Origin: Kudoa neothunni
Taxonomy: Eukaryota; Cnidaria
NCBI GenBank assembly: GCA_964304625.1
Contig: OZ199838.1
Location: forward strand, 7,502,001-7,566,000
Length of the DNA stretch: 64,000 bases
Direction of reading: 5' to 3'
Numbering within the stretch: the first letter of the stretch is position 1; each line of letters opens with the position of its first letter. This document shows, one piece after another, positions 1-12,967 of this stretch. Below the pieces are notes generated by a model that did not search any database, was not told the origin of the DNA, and worked only from the letters and a program-made list of their open reading frames with translations. Position numbers and translations under genes: made by a program.

Positions 1-3000
1 GTAAAGAGGCTCCAGTTTTTGGCGACTTTTAGCTTTGCTCAGTTTGGTTGAATCGGCAAACTTGAAATAAGAGGGAGCAAACTCTACCAACCACTTTGGA
101 TCAATTGCAGTGGCTTCACGCATATACTCTCTCGTGGTGAGAACAAGTTCATGGTAAACAACCCATTCGGGTTGCCTGTTGAACAACGATGACGACGGAT
201 GTATGTACACAGTTTGAGAGTCGGTAATAGTTTTGTATCCTTCCTGGGGATCCTTTTTAGCAGCATTTCTGAAATATCCACTGCAAATAGCCATTTGGAC
301 TTGAGACGGATTTTTTCCACAAGATTTAACTTCTAGTTTGTGTCTCTCCATAATACCAAGCATTTGTTTTCGAATATCTTGAGCTCTTTTTAATGAACGG
401 GCGTGTACAAAATTGTCGTAACACCAAGGAGAAGAGTAACGACTTTGTTTCCAACCATTATACACCGCTAACAGCGTGAGATGGTCTCCTTCTGCTTGAT
501 TGAAACGAGATTTACGTTGATCTGCCAACGCTTGTTTTTCTTTCGGTCGATAGAAAACACTCTGCACAGACAACATAGAGACTATAGTCAAAATCTCTTC
601 ACTGCAGCCTAAATGAACAGAGTGAATCAACATTTTAGAGAGTTGTGGCTCGAGAGGAAAACTCAGCCATTCGACGGCCTAATTTGGTCAACAATCCATC
701 CTCACCATCCAACGCACCAAGAGAGTGCAATTGCAACATTGCATTTGTCATAGTCTGGTAGGGAGGTGGATCCATAAAATCAAAGTGGAGCAAATCATTG
801 ATGCCCATGGCTTTAAGAGCTAAAATTGTGCTGGCAAGGTTGGTTCGTTGTATTTCTGGCACATTGGTGGCCAACATTTCATCACGATAAGCCCTTTCAG
901 TGTACATCCGATAACATTTGCCAGGACCAGTTCTTCCAGCTCGACCAGCACGTTGTTTAGCTTGTGCCTGAGAGATAGGTACCACAGTAAGTTGATCAAT
1001 TCCATTTTGTGCGTTGTAAACTTTCTGTTTCACAAATCCCGGATCAACAACATAATATATGCCATCGATGGTAAGAGAAGTTTCGGCAATGTTGGTAGCA
1101 ATAATCACTTTCCTACTTCCAGGAGGTGCAGGTTCAAAAATTCGAGTCTGCATCTCACTAGGTAGAGCCGAATACACTGGTAATATGATTAGTTCAGGCA
1201 CTTCTGATCCAAGAGCTTTAATTCGTTCAAATAAAATCTCACAAGCATTGTCAATCTCTTCCTGACCAGTGAGAAATAGCAGTATATCACCAGCAGGCTC
1301 AGTTAGATGGATCTGCATAACTGTGATAAGTGATGCGTCAACATAGTCAGGTTCTGGCTCCATCGAATATAACACTTCGACTGGATATGTTCTACCGGGT
1401 ATGGTAAAGATTGGGGCTTCGTAAAAATAGGATGAAAACTTTACTGCATCCAAGGTTGCCGAGGTTACAATAAGTTTTAAATCTTTACGCTTTTTAATTG
1501 CTTTTTTCAACAACCCAAATAAAACGTCAGTATGGATGGTTCTTTCGTGGGCCTCATCCAACATGATGATCGAGTATGAATTTAGATCAGGATCTATCAA
1601 GCATTCTCTTAAAAGCATACCATCAGTCATGTATTTAATAATGGTTTTATCGGTAGTGCAATCTTCGAAACGGATAGTGTAACCGACGTGTTCACCAAGG
1701 GTGCACCCAAACTCCTCTGAAACTCTTTTTGCAACTGACATAGCAGCAACTCTACGTGGTTGAGTACAGCCAATTTTTCCAGTAGCTGTATAACCACATT
1801 CAGCCAAATATTGAGTTATTTGTGTAGTTTTTCCAGACCCTGTTTCGCCAATAACTACCAAGATTTGGTTTTCAGCGATAGCTTTCACCAACTGATCCTT
1901 AAGTTCATATATTGGTAAGCCTCGGCGTTGCTCCACAATAGAGAGATTTGTACGTCTTCCAAAACTTATTTTGTTTCCACCAAGAGCCGAACGTTTCCAC
2001 TCAGGAAGAGAATCAACCAAAGAGTTTGATGTCATTCCTGCTCCCGCATAGCTGAACCCCGAAGAATCCCTCATGCTCTCATTATTCATCGGATCTCGCC
2101 ACGAAGATGCTGCATTTTTATTTCTACTAGACGATTGGGCTTCATTCTGTAATAACTTGAGTTCTTTTCTTTCTTTGGCAAGAGCTCCCTGAAGTGACGC
2201 CGATTGCTGTAAACTCCCATCGGGATTTTTGACTATTCGTATAGGACTAAACTCCACACTGCTTTTCGTTTGCCCTTTTAAAAATGTTGGTTCACTTTCA
2301 TTCACTTCAATTTCAATATCTTCATCGGAACCGGCTTCATTTGGAAGAATGCCCATCTCATCATCATAGTCTGGATAATCACGATAGTCCAAAACTCCAG
2401 CTGCAATCAACTGTTTGATTTCGAACCGTTCGGGAGAGGTTAAACGATTAAATTTTTTGGACCGAGCGGCCATTTCAACGCCCTCTTTCCCAATCGATAA
2501 AAGCTCATCATGAGAAGGTTTTTCCGGATTTTGATATAATTGGTTAGTGTAGGTGTTACGTGTCCGAGTTGAGTTGGATGGATTCAAATCTTCACCTGTT
2601 TCTTGATCAACTTCCTAACCCCATTACACGATAAAACGCATGTACACGCATCTTATCATCTCAAGAACCAAATTACCTTCAGTGTCAGACTGATTTTGTT
2701 GCTTTCAGATATTGTGAGCACTTTCGCTTTGACTTTTTGATACATTTCGACTTCATCGGACACATTAAGAACTCTTTTATCGCGACTCAACTAAAATGTG
2801 TATTTTTATGGGAATTTACTATATTTTATAACTTGAGATATGTGAATAAGACCGTGATCCTTATTTTTAACATTCAATTCAACAAAACAGCCAAACTGAA
2901 CAATATTGATAATTTTCCCATTGTAAATCTTCCCAACTTCAACTTTTTCAGCGATTCTACAATCCATTTAATAATTGTTACGAAAGCTTTTACAACAACT

Positions 3001-3826
3001 TTTCTTTGTGATGACTTTGTTCACCGCGTGAACTGTGCCTTCTAAAGTCAGTTTCTGAGTCAGTAATAAGGTAACGTGCATACCTTGAAGAGTGCCTTCT
3101 ACGACGACCATCGCCCTCATTAGAAGATGCAGAACGGTCATAGGTTGATTTCCTACAGTGTTTCTTACTTGAACTATCTTTCTTCGATTTCTCGACCGAA
3201 GTAGTTGTCGTATTCCTAAAACGGGTTAACTACACGTAACGAACAAATTATACACTTTGACGTTTCAAATAACTCCTCAAGCTAAAATAAGCCTTATAAA
3301 TTAGTTTAATTCACTTTAATTTACTTCCATAAGAGCATTTTGAGCTATCGCAGTATCTTGAGTGTCCTCCTCTTCTAATGGAATCGGGCCAGTTGCATTA
3401 TCGGGAATGCACAAAGCTGGAAATTGAATGCTTTTTTCGGTTAAATCATCATTATTGGATTCTAAATAATTTCAAGAATCCTAAAATATTATAAATTCAT
3501 ACTGGACAAATCTGCTGATTTTAGAGATCTTGTGAGACGATATATACTTGATGTTAGTGTATCCTAATTATCATTTAGGAAAAAATAACTATTTATAATA
3601 TATACTGGAAATTCTGCTCCATTAGATTTCAGTATTTCGATAAATTCATTGATTGAATTACATGATTCTCCGATCGACAATATAAATTCAGCTAAATTTT
3701 AATTATAGATAAAGACCTATTCTATTCACCTAATATCTTGTCATTTAACCCCAAATGGTTATTCAACTCAGTACATATTTTGGATGTAACGGATATTCGC
3801 TCCAATTCAGCCAACTCGTTCTCCAT
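1..3826 (-). CDS. DHX8: DHX8/Prp22-like DEAH-box splicing helicase (3' end cut by window edge)
   Basis: ATP-dependent RNA helicase that releases spliced mRNA from the spliceosome in the nucleus. Nine exons read on the minus strand: 3730-3826, 3606-3691, 3503-3563, 3325-3461, 3256-3281 (26 nt), 3000-3215, 2833-2956, 2677-2790 and 1-2614; introns are 38-62 bp. The start ATG at 3826 opens [20 protein letters not shown], matching the DHX8 N-terminus. Next come an Arg/Ser-rich stretch (exon 6), an S1 RNA-binding domain (exons 7-8, VGKIYNGK to VKAKVL) and the helicase core: [33 protein letters not shown], then the HA2/OB region. The C-terminus stops at ...KLEPLY at base 1, about 17 residues short of family length. 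One oddity: in the A-run at 658-661 (RMAEF followed by PLEPQL in the +1 frame) there is one extra base, so the long frame ends early while the homologous C-terminus continues in the next frame. This is an assembly error or a recent mutation. Confidence 0.95.
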
Positions 3827-5539
3827 ATTCCCGATGCTTGCGCTTGCGCGTAGATTAAAATCTACGACTGGGAGTGACATTACATTTATTAATTTCCATA
3901 TAATTTTAATAATTCAAATGTAATAATACAGATAAATTTAAAACATAATTTCTGTCGACATAACATTACAACATTCAAAAAATTGTAATGATCAAGTAAT
4001 TGCCTGTGATTAACTATAATTACAATAATAATATTGAGAATATGGAATCATAAAAAAGTAAAAATATATAGGGAGTTAATTGTCCTTAATATCGCACTAG
4101 CAATTGCATTTATTGATGAAGTTCTGAGTTTTATGAGCAGCTCATTTCATTATACGGATATTTTCATTCTGTATAAAGTATTTTACAAAATTCATAAATT
4201 CGTTTATTTAATTATGGGATAAATATTAATATGGTAATACAACAAACATCAAGCTGTCTCCAATTTTCTTATCTGCGGTAAAAAATTTTGCTAAATTATT
4301 AATTTAAAACAAGGATAATTACAGTTATACTTGATAGCTGATATTTGATATGCGAGGTAAACTAAATTTTTCATATCTATATAATTTTTTATTCTAAATA
4401 AATTTGCCTGGATTTAATCTTTTCAATATAGTAAGTTATATTGGATTATCGCAGGGCTTCCCGATTGGGGGGGGGGGGGGTCCGAGTCTCTCATATTGAG
4501 TTAACGAAAAAATCGTACCCCAAGCATGCCTTGTACATAATGTACCGATTTCAAATAATTAGAATCTGTCTCAAAACTATATCATGCGAAATTGAAGCTG
4601 GAATAAGTCTTATAGACAAGTAGTAATCTGATGAATTTCACTCCGATTTAATTTGTTTTTAATCCACTATTTTATATTTATTAATATATGGAATAAAAAT
4701 GATAGTTTATCTCTTTTCATTTAACCCCCGGAAGACGGAACTTGAAAAACTTACTCGTGTGCCGAAGGGGGGACCTAAGGTACCGCAGAGGTTTTTCAAC
4801 TTAATTCGTTCGCGGGGATAAAAAATTGGTTTCATGTAGTTATTGCTTAATTTAAAATAAAAGTAACAGCCCAAAACGTAGAGATACTTACTTAACCAGC
4901 TAGGAAAAAATACAGGCAATTCATCGTCGTCACTTTTAATAAAACAAGCAATTCCTCAAATATATAGGTTATGATTGTATGAAGCTATTAACTAATTATT
5001 AGAAAACTCAAGGTTGATTTTCAAGTGACTTTGTCATCTGAAAGGAACAACCGACAAAACCACCACAATATAGACATCCGAAAATTTTCGTTAATCTCAT
5101 TGTGCGATCGTGGTATTAAATCGTAGGAATATTTCCCTTCCTTCAAACAACTGCCTTTTCAGTCGCAATTTTCATTAGATGGTAAAAATCATGACTGATA
5201 TAAAAAGGAAAACCCGGTTGGAATAAAATTAAATTTTAATCGACCTATACTTTCAAAATTAATGTCTTATTAAGAGCGCTCGTGTCTTACAATAATCTCA
5301 GGATAATCTCTAAGCAGGTCGGATTCTTCCGATGGAAAATAAAATCAAAACTAGTCGTACTCTTATTCCATTTATTCATTTAAAAAATAATTTTTAACCA
5401 TTAAGCTGTAGTTAAAATTAAATTAATAATAAATATAAGAGATCCAAAGGCCTTTAAATACTAAATACAGTAAGAAACCAATTTCACGTAATCCCCTCGG
5501 GACCAAGAAAAAAATGCGTCAAATCTGTCACGCCCAGGG
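3827..5539. other. Non-coding stretch upstream of DHX8
   Basis: No convincing coding sequence. It contains a 14-base G run (4467-4480) and an imperfect hairpin around 4732-4820 (AACTTGAAAAAC facing GTTTTTCAACTT). The hairpin loop, GCCGAAGGGGGGA, resembles the tips of the MITE at 30358-31266. Confidence 0.5.
4467..4480. repeat. Poly-G tract (14 G)
   Basis: An uninterrupted run of 14 G in otherwise AT-rich DNA. The exact length is likely to be unreliable in any assembly. Confidence 0.8.
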
Positions 5540-6516
5540 CTGCCAGCGGGGTTTTAGAAAAAACCCAAGGTCGAGAAAAACGCTAGTCTAAAATACAAAA
5601 AATAGAATCATCTACTAAAGTTTTTAATCATCTTCCGAGTCTTCAAATACGTCTACAGATACTAAATTTAAATTTATCGTCGTATTATTGCAATTTATTG
5701 GCGCGAACACTCATTCAAACTTAATGTCTAATATAGATCAATATTCTCACAATGAATAAATTAATTAATTCATAGTTCAAGATATATTTTGAAATAACGT
5801 CAAATTTTCTAAAAATGTGCGACAATGTTAATTGAACAGTTGTGCAGTCGTGCCACGTTAAACAATCTATTGTGCTGTCGTTCAATATCGTAAATGTTTA
5901 AACCCTGCACGATTTAATCCTCGCGCATACACATTTGTTGTGCGAATCACGGCTGCCAAGGCTTGGGTTTTCCCCCAATATCTTGGGATTTTTATGTTCA
6001 CCTTTGGTTCTTGGGGGTTTTTTAATTTTTTACAAAATCTTGGGTTTTTATTGAAAACCGGTAAGCATCGAATAATAACAAATTTTATTAAGTGCAACAT
6101 TAATATTTATATTTCTAATGGCGTATCCTATGCAGATTATATCGTGCAGGGTTTAAACACTTACGATATTGAACGGCAGCACATTAGATTGTTTAACATG
6201 ACACGATTACATTAGTATTCAGATAACATGGTTGCACATTATTAGAAAATTTTAAACGTTATTTCAAAATATATTTTGATCTATGAATGAATTAATTTAT
6301 TCATTGTGAGAATATTGATCTATATTAGACATTAAGTTTGAATGAGTGTTCGCGCCAATAAATTGCAATAATACGACGATAAATTTAAATTTAGTATCTG
6401 TAGACGTATTTGAAGACTCGGAAGATGATTAAAAACTTTAGTAGATGATTCTATTTTTTGTATTTTAGACTAGCGTTTTTCTCGACCTTGGGTTTTTTCT
6501 AAAACCCCGCTGGCAG
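5540..6516. mobile_element. Foldback (long-palindrome) DNA transposon
   Basis: The left arm, 5540-5913, is the reverse complement of the right arm, 6141-6516, around a 227-bp spacer. The outer roughly 220 bp of each arm look identical by eye; the inner parts have diverged. The tip is CTGCCAGCGGGGTTTT, preceded on the left by CAGGG, as in many hAT-superfamily ends, but no clear 8-bp target duplication is visible. The spacer repeats the tip-like word GGCTGCCAAGGC and several CTTGGG boxes. No transposase is present, so it would depend on an enzyme made elsewhere. Assignment to hAT is only a guess from the tip. Confidence 0.85.
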
Positions 6517-6618
6517 TCGGTGCAAATAGACACTTTCAATAATATGTTTTCTAGGCACTTTTTTATGAAACAATAGCATGTCCAAAAAACACATAAAAAA
6601 TAAATATATATATAAAAT

Positions 6619-7248
6619 TCATTTTATACAGAACAAAAATAGGAAAAACCTCAAAAGCCTACTTTTTGATTTTTGTTTAGTTGAAGGATGGCGTGTGTTA
6701 TTCAAGCAACTATCAACGGTATAACATTCATTTATTGTCTTACTTTTTTCTTTTATGTGATTTCGTGTACTGTGGTTGAAAAAATGTACTCTTACATTTC
6801 TTTTTTTGATATATAAACCCCCATTATTTCTACACATAGGGGATATCCAAAAACGTATCTTATACGACAAAATCTCGAAAGTTTTTTTACGTAGAATGCC
6901 AATCCTTAAGCAAAGGTCATTATCGTATGATACCTAAGAGTAGTCAACAAAAGTTCAAAGAATAATATCAACCAAGATGAGATGAATGGTTCCAAGTTGT
7001 TTATCGATTTTATTCTCAAACACCCGCATAGTAGTTTGTGCAAGACTAAAGCTATAAGGTTTTAAAGCGTAGGCAATTGGTGAGATGATATGTTTGTTTT
7101 TCAGAATGTTTCTGAGATTATTTAAGGCTAGTTTTTCAGTTGGAAGGTATAGCGTTAATAAGAAGCTTTCACCAGTTACAATACATGGCACCCATAGCGA
7201 ATTTCTCATCACATAACATCCAGTATTGAGGATAGAGCATTCAGTCAT
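6619..7248 (-). CDS. Unrecognised 196-aa protein with basic C-terminus
   Basis: Two exons (6973-7248 and 6619-6933) join across a 39-bp GT-AG intron (6934-6972) without frame loss, giving about 196 residues from ATG at 7248. The first half is a mix of hydrophobic strands (SLWVPCIVTGESFLLTLYLP; LCLRIGILRKK) and the last 60 residues are rich in Lys, Arg and Asn. I do not recognise the family. The order of W-containing strand, helical middle and a second strand block followed by a basic tail loosely recalls the NHEJ factor XLF (NHEJ1), but that is a shape impression only. It lies 650 bp from the divergent gene at about 7880-9507. Confidence 0.5.
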
Positions 7249-7879
7249 ATTTAACCTGTAACTTCACAGTATAGGTATTTGAGAGCGATTGAATGAACAA
7301 ATTTTCACATCCAATTATTGAAATAATGCTAGTCAACTGAGGAGACGGGTTCAAATTGTAAAGTTTTGCTTAAACTCGCAATGACAAGAGCTAGTAATCT
7401 GGTGAGATTTTCGTACATGGTCAATAGGATTTCATAGAGGATTTATTGAATGTTTTGTTTCAGCCCAACTCTTCATAGATTACATCATGACGTGTCTTCG
7501 AATTCTTCTAACCCACACGAAGGAAAAATGTAATTACTCTTTCAAAAAAAGAATTGTTTAACCATTTACTTAAATAATTTGATTATTAATGTAATGCTGG
7601 TTAGATATTTAAATTAACAGATTTTTTATTTTTAAGTAAAATGTTTTTATTTTTTTATTTAACGTAGTTAAATTGTTTTATTTTATCGCCTGGAAAAAGT
7701 TTTTTATAATTAAAATAATTTTTATAGGAGTTTAGTATATTTCCGGATGATAATGATGATTAGGAGAAATACCTGCTCTGTGCTTGCTAAGCACTTACGT
7801 GCAAAATCAACCATTCAAATTAACAAACTCACCATAATACAAAAATTCTATTTAAAATTCGGCTGAAGAAACATAATCA
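7249..7879. other. Intergenic gap, possible 5' exon of the next gene
   Basis: AT-rich spacer between two divergent genes. A short open stretch at 7487-7531 (MTCLRILLTHTKEK) ends at a GT and could be an upstream exon of the plus-strand gene, but this could not be confirmed. Confidence 0.35.
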
Positions 7880-9507
7880 ACGAGTCATATAGCTATTTAA
7901 ATCACGACAATACAATCCCAAGCAAAATCGTTCATCCCAACGATGCGCACATATACGGCGCTTGTTCTTCAATGGTAACTCGAAAAAGGGTCCACGCTGG
8001 GAACATTCAACAATATTTCCCGTACTACGAGGAAAGGCCTCCGTTCAAAGAAATTATCGACGTTACACACCCTAAAGGTTTTCCGGGTATAATCTGCGGC
8101 TTAAATTCCCCAACTCATACATCTATTATTGTATTGTAGAAAATGGCGTAGACGTTCAAAATTTGGTGGAAAAAGAAGGATCTCTGTTGATGGAACTCCT
8201 ACTAGAATCATTCTACAGACTTGATTTTCTTGAGGATACTAATAGAATTTTTCAAATCCTGATTCAACATGACATTCATTGTCTGTATACATCACCTTAT
8301 GTTAGTTTTATTTATTTGTACTGAATGTGAAAATAAATAAAATCTACATTTTAGGTCGGAATAGAATTACTAAAAAGGGATACAGAGGTCGACATGACTA
8401 AATTATTTCAGCTCGCCTCGTTCGCTAACGAGTTACCCTTACTGACTGATCAGCCCAATTTACTTTATGGACGCTTTATTTATGAATATGTTCTTTCAAA
8501 CGATAGAAACATTTTAAATTTATATAATCGGTTAAACAACGCCATTACGGTTGGTAATTCATTCAAAAAAAAGATTGTTCAAAGTAAAAACATGGTCACC
8601 ACATTGTTTTGTGGTGCGTTAGAATATCTCATATGGAACACCATGATATATGAGAAGATTAAGGGGAAATCGAAATTTGGAAAACTTGATAAAAAGAAAC
8701 TTAAGATGAAGGCGGATAAAACAATTCTTAGCTTTGAGAATATGTGTGTTAGCGATGCTCGTGTATGCTCCTTCTTGAATTGGACCAAGAATGGGGTAAC
8801 ATTGGACGAGATCGAAACTAGAGCATTAAAGAACCTAGAGTGCGTTATTGTGATGTAATTGCATTTCATATCAATTTAGTTTAGTCAAAATAATCAGTTA
8901 TCCTCCACTCACGTACATCAAAGCGTATGTTAATTTGGGTATTGTTACTAATCGTCTCAATAAATACGAATTGAGAGATCTTTTAAAATCGACTCATATA
9001 AACAGCTCCTTTTCACTGGATATTCTTGAGTAATCATTAAAAAAAACTATTTTCAATTTGTTTAGATATTGCACTGAGTTATTGCTGAAGATATTTCCAG
9101 AAAGTGGGTTGGTGTATCTCTGGAAATTGTTGGATATGGATCCTTTCAATTCTCTATTTGAAGAAATCTTCCACCCCGAATCAGATGATGCTGAATCGGA
9201 TAGTTACCTATATCATGAAATTATTGAGAAAAATCAAACCTTACATCTAACTGAAATAATTTTTAAAAGATTATCAATTTTTCATAACGCTAACAACGTC
9301 CAAGACCTGTCCCTTCTTAAACGTTGCATATCGAAATCTAACGAGATAGCCTCATTATTAAAAATTTGGGATAAAAATGTGTTTTCCTGGGACTCATACA
9401 TCAACTACTCAAGCATGTTTAAGATGGACGCCGAATGTCTTGATTTACGTTTAAAAATCAAGCGAAAGATGAAGAAATTGATAAAGAAACAAAATCGAAA
9501 TGAATGA
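7880..9507 (+). CDS. Unrecognised helical protein, about 470+ aa, five exons visible
   Basis: Exons about 7880-8086, 8140-8300, 8355-8839, 8880-9029 and 9066-9507 join in frame across introns of 53, 54, 40 and 36 bp; the 5' end is not resolved. The product is mostly alpha-helical, with a Lys-rich patch near residue 240 (KGKSKFGKLDKKKLKMK), an acidic stretch HPESDDAESDS and a strongly basic C-terminus (KRKMKKLIKKQNRNE) that suggests a nuclear or nucleolar protein. No P-loop, zinc finger or signal peptide is seen. I considered ORC3 and ATAD5 and rejected both. The fitting intron phases, the long open exons and the clean stop support a real gene. Confidence 0.6.
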
Positions 9508-10621
9508 GTTATAAAAATTGATTTATTTTGCTATTGTAAATATTTGTGTGGAATTTTTTTTGTTATAAACCATTTTCGCGCTATGGAAAAACACATTAAC
9601 GCAATAAATCCCATTATATAATATGCATTTAGGTTTACCTCTAATCTTCTAGTAGAGTTACTCAGAAACCCTATTAGCGTTCACAGATTTTTTCAAGAAG
9701 TGGAAATAATATACTAATTCAAAAGCGAACAAATATTTTTTATCAGCAAATTTCATGAGGAACTAGTGGAAATATAAGAGTTCCACTTTTAAAAATGCCT
9801 TACAGTAGTGCTTGGCAATTACTGCCGTTAGAAGAGCCAATTTTCATGTTAACTTTCCTTGTACTAACCTCCGAAACGAAACGCGTGTGCCTAATCGGGG
9901 TATTTCTTGACCCCAGACAAAATATGCTTTAAGCTTAATCAAGTTATCTCAATTTTATACATTGTAAACAATACACCTAGCCTAACAATTCCATAGAAAA
10001 TATACAGCGGATTGCTGTTTCTGGAGTTATTTACATGAATTTATTCATCAGCAACATTATTGGTATAATGCTAAACTAAAAGCACAAATGTATATTTTAA
10101 ACTCCTTAAACAATCAATAATGTTTATTTTCATCATCAAATAAGATGAAAACCTAGAATGAATGAACATTTACGCGGTAAACTCCAGATACATTCATGAA
10201 TGTGTAGACATTTCCCCGGTAATAGTCGATGATATAATAAAATTTAGGATTAGTGTTATTATGAAGTGAATCTATATTCTATGAGACAACAAAATTTATA
10301 ATATTTCGTTATGGTACGATGGCGTCTATTTGCATTCCCTCGGTGCATGCGCGGAGGATTAAAGCATTATCTCTATATGTGCTTTTTCTCTTATATTGGT
10401 TGTTGCAGAAAAACACTAATAAACGAAAACGATAAATAATATTTTTTGAAAAATGAATAAAATAATAAAAATATTTGTTCTACTTTTTTGTTATCAACAC
10501 AGTTTTTTAATTGTTTTAGTTTTCCTTTTATTTTAATGGAACGAAAATTGAAATCATACGAGTTGGAGTTTTTTTCATTTGGTTGATCTATGGAATATGT
10601 GGTTTTATTCTCGTACTGATC
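9508..10621. other. Intergenic, nothing coding seen
   Basis: AT-rich DNA with scattered stops in all frames. A GC-richer patch around 9780-9910 contains TAATCGGGG, a word also found at the inner edge of the 30.4-kb MITE repeats, so it may be an old transposon remnant. Confidence 0.4.
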
Positions 10622-11215
10622 TTATAAGTTTTGTAGACTCTTGTAAAATTCGTTGTATTGACCACCGCCAAGTGTATTTAATTGATCCAATATATCAAGA
10701 CATAATTTTTTTTTGTTTTTAAACTTTGATTTTAAATGTATATTGGTTGATAAAACATTCAAGCCGATATTTTGTGAATCAATATCGGGGAAGTTTATAA
10801 TCGTTGAAATATCGTCGTCTGTTATATTGTACACATGATTATTATCGAGAAATATATCATTGTTTGTATAAACCATCTCCAATTGTAATATGTATTTTGC
10901 GCTAATAAAAACCCCTTTTTATCAAAAGCACAAATAATCCGATTATCAGCCGGCTGCTGCCGGTTAAGTTGGTACGCTACACCAATGTACATAGAATCAG
11001 AAGTCAAAATTAAAGATTTTACCTTTGCAATTAAATGTTTTCATGAGAGAGAATATTGTTGAACAAGATACAATGTAAACAAAGAACAGGTTATTTTAAA
11101 TTCCTAATTGATAATGATTTCAGATTTTGAGTCTCTAATTTGAGTTTATCAACAGAAAAACTGGACAAACGATTTATTACTGCCAAAATATCAACATCAT
11201 TAATGTTGTTGTTAT
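10622..11215 (-). CDS. Unrecognised small protein, broken reading frame
   Basis: Three coding-like blocks read on the minus strand. First comes an N-terminal piece from ATG near 11215 (MNNNNINDVDILAVINRLSS). The second block, about 10900-11012, contains SDSMYIGVAYQLNRQQPADN. The third, 10622-10900, contains ILQLEMVYTNNDIFLDNNHV and ends LGGGQYNEFYKSLQNL. Blocks two and three are in different frames that meet at a homopolymer cluster (AAAAAGGGGTTTTT, around 10913-10926), so a one-base length error would explain the shift. The intron between blocks one and two is not resolved. I do not recognise the family; no known motif is visible. Confidence 0.35.
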
Positions 11216-12967
11216 TCATAAGAATCAGACCATTTTTTATAAATTATCACCATGGATGGATGGTCTTACAGTAATTGAGTATTGAATTGACTTGGTGAAT
11301 TAACGATGACTTTGACATAAATCTTTTACCTTGTGATGCTCTTATTCAATCCTATTATTTGTATTTGAACCAAATGTCAGAGCATCGAGACGATGAACAT
11401 GAGCCCAAATATCTTGAATATTAATCCAGTTTTTTCCAAATATTGAAAATAAATTGGATTTTTCGAATATAATTCATTCAAATGAAGTAAAATGAGTTGG
11501 AACTTTCAGAATATATTAATTTTTTCGATAATATTTGATAATATTTTTTAAATTATCAAGTGAACAGAATCGTTTGTTGAATAAATCGCGACTTTCTGAA
11601 TTCATTACGCTCAAAACCAATAAACAGCACCAAGATTGTTGTATTTTTTTAAATTACGCTTGAATAAGACACACACTTAAACGACATAACACCGCGTGAT
11701 TATTGTTTTTATAAACAATTAATGTTATTTTCAATAAAGGATTACATATATATATATGAGCTTTAGATGTTGCATTCTTGCATTTAGCTCCACAGTACAA
11801 AATATCACGCAATAGTAAACCAATAATAATAGGTTATCTAATTAATCTAGTTAATATAAGGTTCGTTTCTGCGCCTGAATCAGCCGCCTCTTAGTTTCTC
11901 ATCAGAGGTTAGCGGCATCGCCATTAATTATCACATTAGAAAATAATACAACAAATATTAAATAAAATTTGAAAAACTATGTCTTATTTTATGCATAAAT
12001 CTTTAGCCGATAAATTATAAATTTTATTTTCAGATAGAAACTCACTTAATATAGGAACTTCAGAATTTTCAAAGTAAATAACCAAAAATACATAAATGTA
12101 GAAAAAAATAGTCAATTTGGGGTTTTGAAATACCCCAGTCAGTACCGGCAGGTTTAATAATAATTTTCATCTATTTTTAACAATTAGAAATGATCCTAAA
12201 GACAAAAATTTATATTTATTAGTAAAAAGTTAATTAAACTTTTCTTCTAAATAACCCAACCTAGTTACCATTATATTGTTTAGTTCGCTTATGATTTATG
12301 CTACGATAAAACTAAAGATTCTTAATATAATAACCTGAATACATGAGTTTTGTTTTGTGAACGAATTTTTGTTTATAATATTGTTATCGAAATATTTAGA
12401 TATGACAAAAATTAGAAAACATTTTATTCTTAAAAGTCCATCTAATTCATTTATGTTTAAGTAAACTTTTAATAGTACTGCTTGCATTTTTCTCTCGTAA
12501 TGATGATAAACCCTCGCCGTCTTTTTATTGTAAAAAAACTATGCTAAAATTGAGTTTCGATTATCTCTATTTTCGCTGCTCATTAATTTATAGAATCATG
12601 TAAATAAATATGTCAATTCTCTGTTAAACTTGTAAAGAGCTCAACGGAATTAGATAATCATTGTTTATTATTCAATTTATATTCTTCCGTAAAATTTCAA
12701 TTATAAAAGTTGTACATGTTTCAAAAACATAAAATCAAATAATAGCAACGAGCTTAGGGAAATGGGTTTAAGAAAATAATTTTTAACTCTACCGTTTCTC
12801 ACGATCTTATACAATTTATGCATTATACTCTTATAACCAACAAATATGAGGGGAGTAGATATTGAGACTCAAAAAGAATTCCAAATTCATGTAATAAGAC
12901 CGAAACGTATACCTAGCAAAAATAATTTCCAGCTACACTGCTTAGCTATAGTATTAATAGGAGAAAG
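11216..12967. other. Intergenic, nothing coding seen
   Basis: AT-rich, stop-rich sequence downstream of the ERM gene. No repeat with visible ends was found. Confidence 0.4.

Noticed and set aside
2737-3045. 102-codon plus-strand open frame
   Set aside because: It lies antisense to DHX8 exons 7-8 and their introns, which align in phase to the family S1 domain; it is a shadow.
3055-3083. GT...AG segment of 29 bp inside DHX8 exon 6
   Set aside because: Splicing it out gives an immediate stop, while reading through keeps the Arg/Ser-rich frame, so it is not an intron.
8840-8879. Alternative 25-bp intron (donor GTAATT) in the unknown gene
   Set aside because: A 40-bp intron (8840-8879) using the upstream donor GTGCGT fits phase equally well and matches the other intron sizes.
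7880-9507. Identity as ORC3 or ATAD5
   Set aside because: No Walker A/B or AAA lid pattern, and no alignable ORC3 block.
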